Origin: an uncultured Muribaculaceae bacterium
GTDB lineage: Bacteria; Bacteroidota; Bacteroidia; Bacteroidales; Muribaculaceae
Length of the DNA stretch: 18,628 nt
Direction: 5' to 3'
Assembly (NCBI GenBank): GCA_938039795.1
Contig: CALHWU010000137.1
Coordinates: 1 to 18,628, forward strand
The translations under genes were made by a program, and so were the position numbers. The notes beneath the pieces are model-generated. The model worked only from the letters and a program-made list of their open reading frames with translations. It did not search any database and had not been told where the DNA came from. Shown here in pieces: positions 15,587 to 18,628 of this stretch (position 1 is its first letter; each line of letters opens with the position of its first letter).

Positions 15587-16279
15587 ATGGATATAAAAGG
15601 AGTGATATTCGACTATGGCGGCACAATCGACAGCCGAGGCGACCACTGGAGCGAGATCATCCGCGACGGATGGCTCCGCGCAGGAGCCACATTCAGCCGC
15701 GAGGCGTTCCGCGAGGCCTATGTGGCCACGGAGCGCTACTTAGCCACCCATCCGGTGGTGAGTCCCGACTTCGACTTCATGCGGCTCATGCAGGCCAAGA
15801 CAGCCACAGAGGCCCGTTTTCTCCGCGACGGCGGCAACTGCGCCACCGACGCGATGGCCGACGAGGCGGCCCGTTACTGCTATGACCGCGCGCGGGAATG
15901 CGTCGAAGAGTCGCGCCCCGTCATCGAGGCCGTGACCGCAAAGGTTCCGGCTGTGCTTGTCAGCAATTTCTACGGCAATATCGGGGCCGTGCTCGCCGAT
16001 TTCGGCCTCGACCATCTGTTCCGTGCCGTCATTGAGAGCGCGGTGGTGGGTGTAAGGAAGCCGGATCCACGCATTTTCATGCTGGGAGTCGACGCCCTGG
16101 GGCTGCCCCCCCGGGAGGTGCTCGTGGTAGGCGACAGCCTGAAAAAAGACATTCTCCCCGCAGAGTCCGTCGGCTGCCCGACGGCATGGCTGAAAGGAAA
16201 AGGCTGGACGCCGGAAGAGGATCTCGCCACCCATCCCTCGCAGATAGGCCGCCTCGCCGATATACTCGGGATGATCTGA
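15587..16279 (+). CDS. HAD-family hydrolase
   Basis: A 230-residue cytoplasmic HAD phosphatase-like protein. Motif I is FDYGGTID (Asp9 nucleophile; the usual second Asp, two residues later, is Gly11), motif II is VLVSNF (Ser126), motif III is VRKPDPRIF (Lys158), and motif IV is VVGDSLKKD (Asp183 and Asp188). The helical cap lies at about 17-110. Lack of the acid/base Asp suggests slow phosphatase action or another reaction, though DYGGT proteins are common. In this locus it could remove phosphate from inositol-1-phosphate or a lipid precursor; this is inference. The start is the ATG at 15587, where family sequence begins; the open frame upstream reads the previous gene. Last gene before the repeat tract. 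Confidence 0.85.
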   Translation: MDIKGVIFDYGGTIDSRGDHWSEIIRDGWLRAGATFSREAFREAYVATERYLATHPVVSPDFDFMRLMQAKTATEARFLRDGGNCATDAMADEAARYCYDRARECVEESRPVIEAVTAKVPAVLVSNFYGNIGAVLADFGLDHLFRAVIESAVVGVRKPDPRIFMLGVDALGLPPREVLVVGDSLKKDILPAESVGCPTAWLKGKGWTPEEDLATHPSQIGRLADILGMI

Positions 16280-16296
16280 CAGCGAGGAGAGGATCG

Positions 16297-16422
16297 GAGC
16301 TATCGGAGCTATCAGAGCTGTCAGAGCTATCAGAGCTATCAGAACTATCAGAGCTATCAGAGCTATCAGAACTGTCAGCCAATTCCGACTCGTCCGACCT
16401 GTCCGCCCCGTCCGACGCCCCT
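16297..16422. repeat. 9-bp tandem repeat (minisatellite)
   Basis: Nine near-identical copies of GAGCTATCA (16297-16377; variants GAACTATCA, GAGCTGTCA, GAACTGTCA) are followed by about five degenerate copies in the same phase (GACTCGTCC, GACCTGTCC and similar) to 16422. It starts 17 bases after the HAD stop. Read as protein it would be (Glu-Leu-Ser)n on one strand and (Asp-Ser-Ser)n on the other, but I see no gene start for either. Copy number is likely variable between strains. Confidence 0.9.
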
Positions 16423-16495
16423 TCTGCTCATTTAGGGCTATTAACTTTCATTTGCATTCTCCCTGCATCGAATTTATGTATTTAACATTATTTTA

Positions 16496-16544
16496 TTGTT
16501 AATGTAGCAGGTTTGTTATCTTTAACGAATCAAATTGAAGATAA
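16496..16544 (+). promoter_or_regulatory. Putative ino1 promoter overlapped by an inverted repeat
   Basis: TTG at 16496-16498, 18 bases, TATCTTTA at 16517-16524 (one mismatch from TAnnTTTG). The arm at 16516-16525 (TTATCTTTAA) pairs at 9 of 10 positions with 16535-16544 (TTGAAGATAA) across a 9-base spacer, so a repressor bound here would cover the -7 box. A second small palindrome, AATTGT-TTC-ACAATT, lies near 16551-16565. An alternative -7 box, TAACTTTC, lies near 16442. Confidence 0.4.
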
Positions 16545-16587
16545 CTGTTGAAATTGTTTCACAATTGAAAAATATAGGGTAATTTTA

Positions 16588-16619
16588 CGCTCGTTTTTCG
16601 GCCCTCGCCTGAACGAGCG
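16588..16619 (+). promoter_or_regulatory. Stem-loop in the ino1 leader
   Basis: CGCTCGTT at 16588-16595 pairs perfectly with AACGAGCG at 16612-16619 across a 16-base loop. It lies 46 bases before the ino1 ATG. It could stabilise the mRNA or attenuate transcription; there is no long T run right after it, so a full terminator is unlikely. Confidence 0.4.
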
Positions 16620-16665
16620 CCCATTAAAGAAATTTTAACAACTATATAACCAATCTAATTAAATT

Positions 16666-17994
16666 ATGAGCAAATCAAATGTCAAGCCTGCCGAAGGTAA
16701 GCTCGGAGTCCTCGTGGTAGGTCTCGGCGCAGTCTCCTCCACCTTCATGACCGGCGTACTCATGGCCCGCAAAGGCCTTGCAAAACCTGTCGGTTCGATG
16801 ACGCAGTACGACAAAATCCGCGTAGGAAAAGGTGCTGACAAGAAATATCTGAAATACAACGAAATCGTGCCCATCGCCGACCTCAACGACATCGTGTTCG
16901 GAGCATGGGACGTATATCCCGCCAACGCCTACGAGAGCGCCATCAACTGCGAGGTACTCAAGGAGAAGGACATCAACCCCGTGAAGGACGAGCTCGAAAA
17001 GATCGTCCCCATGAAGGCCGCCTTCGACCACAACTACGCAAAGCGCCTCGACGGCGACAACGTGAAGCAGGCCAAGGACCGCTGGGACATGACCGAGCAG
17101 ATCCGCGAGGATATCCGCAGCTTCAAGAAAGAGAACGGCGTTGACCGCGTCGTTGTGCTCTGGGCTGCCTCGACCGAGGTTTACGTCCCGGTCGACGAGA
17201 AAGTGCACGGCACTCTCGCAGCACTTGAGGCCGCAATGAAAGCCGACGACAAGGAGCATATCGCTCCCTCGATGTGCTACGCCTACGCAGCTCTCAAGGA
17301 GGGCGCACCCTTCATCATGGGCGCACCCAACACCACCGTCGACATCCCCGCCATGTGGGAACTCTCCGAGCAGACCGGCATGCCTATCGCAGGCAAGGAC
17401 TTCAAGACCGGCCAGACCCTCGTGAAGAGCGGATTCGCCCCCATCATCGGCACCCGCTGCCTCGGCCTCAACGGATGGTTCTCGACCAACATCCTCGGCA
17501 ACCGCGACGGCCTCGTGCTCGACGAGCCCGCCAACTTCCGCACCAAAGAGGTCAGCAAACTCTCGACCCTCGAAAGCATTCTCGTGCCTGAAAACCAGCC
17601 CGATCTCTACGGCCACGGCAACGACGAAGACACCCAGTATTACCACAAGGTGCGCATCAACTACTATCCCCCGCGCAACGACAACAAAGAGGGATGGGAC
17701 AACATCGACATCTTCGGATGGATGGGCTATCCCATGCAGATCAAGATCAACTTCCTCTGCCGCGACTCTATTCTCGCAGCTCCCCTCTGCCTCGACCTCG
17801 TGCTTCTCAGCGACCTCGCCGCACGCAACGGCCGCTACGGCATCCAGCGCTTCCTGAGCTTCTTCCTCAAGAGCCCGATGCACGACTACACCAAAGGCGA
17901 AGTGCCCGTCAACCACCTCTTCCAGCAGTATGTAATGCTGAAGAACGCCATCCGCGAGATGGGCGGCTATCCCGCCGACGAGGCCATCGACTGA
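16666..17994 (+). CDS. ino1: Myo-inositol-1-phosphate synthase
   Basis: A 442-residue NAD-dependent cytoplasmic enzyme that converts glucose-6-phosphate to 1D-myo-inositol-3-phosphate, also called inositol-1-phosphate, the first step to inositol lipids. The Rossmann NAD motif is VLVVGLGAVSSTF at 15-27. Family blocks follow in order: MGAPNTTVDIPAM at 218-230, IAGKDFKTGQT at 241-251 (active-site Lys), LGLNGWFSTNILGNRDG at 266-282 and CRDSILAAPLCLDL at 365-378 (the family's DSPLAAP block). Length is shorter than the yeast enzyme but normal for bacterial members. The ATG at 16666 is the only sensible start. It has its own apparent promoter and a strong terminator, so it can be controlled apart from the nine-gene operon ahead of it. 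An inositol-lipid role is supported by those neighbours. Confidence 0.93.
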   Translation: MSKSNVKPAEGKLGVLVVGLGAVSSTFMTGVLMARKGLAKPVGSMTQYDKIRVGKGADKKYLKYNEIVPIADLNDIVFGAWDVYPANAYESAINCEVLKEKDINPVKDELEKIVPMKAAFDHNYAKRLDGDNVKQAKDRWDMTEQIREDIRSFKKENGVDRVVVLWAASTEVYVPVDEKVHGTLAALEAAMKADDKEHIAPSMCYAYAALKEGAPFIMGAPNTTVDIPAMWELSEQTGMPIAGKDFKTGQTLVKSGFAPIIGTRCLGLNGWFSTNILGNRDGLVLDEPANFRTKEVSKLSTLESILVPENQPDLYGHGNDEDTQYYHKVRINYYPPRNDNKEGWDNIDIFGWMGYPMQIKINFLCRDSILAAPLCLDLVLLSDLAARNGRYGIQRFLSFFLKSPMHDYTKGEVPVNHLFQQYVMLKNAIREMGGYPADEAID

Positions 17995-18040
17995 TCACCA
18001 CAGACTATTTGAATTGTTGTACATAGCATTTTGTTTGGGA

Positions 18041-18074
18041 AGCCCGGAGATTGCGAAATCTCCGGGCTTTATCA
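18041..18074 (+). terminator. Rho-independent terminator after ino1
   Basis: A perfect 12-bp stem (AGCCCGGAGATT at 18041-18052 with 18057-18068), GCGA loop, then TTATCATTT. It lies 46 bases after the ino1 stop. Confidence 0.85.
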
Positions 18075-18095
18075 TTTCCCGGGCTCAAAACAGTG

Positions 18096-18126
18096 TTGCG
18101 CATCTCGGGGGAATTGCGTAACTTTG
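18096..18126 (+). promoter_or_regulatory. metK promoter, TTGC-N19-TAACTTTG
   Basis: TTGC at 18096-18099, 19 bases, TAACTTTG at 18119-18126, a full match to TAnnTTTG with normal Bacteroidota spacing. It implies a leader of roughly 160 bases before metK, long enough for a riboswitch. Confidence 0.7.
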
Positions 18127-18194
18127 CGGCGCCTTTCGGCTCAAATAGCAGTCTCCGGAAGGTTCACGCACATTTACAAAGCTTACAGAAAGCT

Positions 18195-18238
18195 TGCAGG
18201 GAAGAGGCGCCAGCGCGCCGGCCATAGCGCGCCCTGCA
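18195..18238 (+). promoter_or_regulatory. GC-rich stem-loop in the metK leader
   Basis: TGCAGGG at 18195-18201 pairs with CCCTGCA at 18232-18238; between them GCGCGC stretches can form an inner hairpin. It lies directly before the SAM-II-like aptamer. Just upstream is an 11-base direct repeat (AAAGCTTACAG and AAAGCTTGCAG). Its role is unknown. Confidence 0.4.
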
Positions 18239-18288
18239 CCGTGGAAAAATTTGATTGCTTGCAACCACTTAAAAAAATGCTAAAAAGA
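18239..18288 (+). promoter_or_regulatory. SAM-II-like riboswitch upstream of metK
   Basis: Stem P1 would be GTGG (18241-18244) with CCAC (18265-18268). The loop contains TTTGATTGCTTGCAA, and the 3' part has ATGCTAAAAAG (18277-18287). The GCTTGCA just before the 3' side of P1, and GCTAAAAAG next to the start codon, match the conserved features I know of the SAM-II (metA/metX) aptamer, a pseudoknot that hides the ribosome site when S-adenosylmethionine binds. P1 is only four pairs here and I could not verify the pseudoknot by hand. Position in front of the SAM synthetase gene fits feedback control of translation. Confidence 0.7.
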
Positions 18289-18291
18289 CCC

Positions 18292-18628
18292 ATGAACTAT
18301 CTTTTTACATCGGAATCAGTTTCCGAAGGGCATCCCGACAAGGTTGCCGACCAGATTTCCGACGCCGTTGTCGACGGAATGCTCGCTTTTGACCCCTCGT
18401 CGAAGGTGGCCTGCGAAACGCTTGTGACCACAGGCCAGGTTGTCATCGCCGGCGAAGTGAAATCCAACGCCCATATCGACATCGCCCGCGAGGCCCGCGA
18501 GGTGATCAAATCAATCGGCTATAACCACTCGGCGCTGAAATTCGACGGCGAGTCGTGCGGCATCCTCATGGCCGTGCACGAGCAGAGCGCCGACATCAAC
18601 CGCGGCGTTGAGCGCGCAGTTGAAGAAG
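18292..18628 (+). CDS. metK: S-adenosylmethionine synthetase, 5' part only
   Basis: The first 112 residues of a protein that makes S-adenosylmethionine from methionine and ATP. The start MNYLFTSESVSEGHPDKVAD holds the conserved SEGHPDK with the catalytic His and metal-binding region. ACETLVTTGQVVIAGEV and GILMAVHEQSADINRGV follow as in the family (usual length about 385-430 residues). The gene runs off the right edge. An in-frame ATG at 18277 lies inside the riboswitch-like element, so I choose 18292, which gives the normal N-terminus. Confidence 0.95.
   Translation, partial: MNYLFTSESVSEGHPDKVADQISDAVVDGMLAFDPSSKVACETLVTTGQVVIAGEVKSNAHIDIAREAREVIKSIGYNHSALKFDGESCGILMAVHEQSADINRGVERAVEE

Larger units (their letters stand above)
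16280..16665. other. Intergenic region before ino1
   Basis: About 386 bases without a supported gene. It holds the 9-bp repeat array, then an AT-rich stretch with the putative ino1 promoter and operator-like repeat, and a stem-loop in the leader. I found no clear terminator for the operon upstream, so read-through into ino1 is possible. Confidence 0.6.

Noticed and set aside
16297..16422. Possible CRISPR array
   Set aside because: Units are 9 bases, contiguous, with no unique spacers.
16186..16485. Open frame encoding Glu-Leu-Ser repeats, and the opposite Asp-Ser-Ser frame
   Set aside because: Both start inside the HAD gene or at a non-ATG codon, have no independent start signal, and are explained by the 9-bp DNA repeat.
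16675..17916. 413-residue open frame antisense to ino1
   Set aside because: It mirrors the codon pattern of the GC-rich ino1 gene, has low-complexity Val/Glu/Asp/His composition and no recognisable domain; ino1 is certain.
18277..18291. Upstream in-frame ATG for metK
   Set aside because: It lies within the riboswitch-like GCTAAAAAG element and would add residues (MLKRP) not typical of the MetK N-terminus.

Overview
The window looks like chromosomal DNA from a gut-type Bacteroidales, possibly Muribaculaceae (an inference, not shown by a marker gene). The evidence is promoters of the Bacteroidota type (TTG, about 19 bases, TAnnTTTG-like), a DUF3244-like small secreted protein, an outer-membrane receptor of the Bacteroidota beta-barrel type, an FKBP cluster, and a myo-inositol-1-phosphate synthase with lipid-headgroup genes. 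Most of the window is GC-rich; the first 1.4 kb is visibly AT-richer.

Region 1 (1-5440, + strand) is damaged. It holds a TPR/membrane/LuxR-type HTH regulator whose 5' part is interrupted by an in-frame TAG, an inverted-repeat operator or terminator, and an intact small secreted DUF3244-like protein. These are followed by a cytidylyltransferase (NeuA-like) fragment cut after about 132 residues, a large outer-membrane receptor split by a frameshift, and an ORF remnant that reads through a strong hairpin.

Region 2 (5447-7819, - strand) is a compact operon of three FKBP-type prolyl isomerases aimed at three compartments: cytoplasm, periplasm, and membrane-anchored lipoprotein.

Region 3 (8127-9239, + strand) is pdxA (vitamin B6 synthesis) with its own promoter.

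Region 4 (9391-17994, + strand) is the main interest: nine tightly packed, mostly overlapping genes followed by ino1 (MIPS). In order they are a nucleotidyltransferase, an ATP-grasp protein, a PgpA-like phosphatase, a GtrA-type membrane protein, a CDP-alcohol phosphatidyltransferase, a PAP2/AUR1-like enzyme, a PlsC-like acyltransferase, a second divergent CDP-alcohol phosphatidyltransferase and a HAD hydrolase. I read it as an extended inositol-lipid locus. MIPS makes inositol-1-phosphate. The first CDP-alcohol transferase joins it to CDP-diacylglycerol, PgpA removes the phosphate to give phosphatidylinositol, and the AUR1-like enzyme may pass phosphoinositol to ceramide. The other genes may supply CDP-inositol, acylation, flipping and an unknown ligation. 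A 9-bp minisatellite and an inverted repeat over a putative promoter separate the operon from ino1.

Region 5 (17995-18628) holds the ino1 terminator, a promoter, a leader resembling a SAM-II riboswitch, and the 5' end of metK, which runs off the window.
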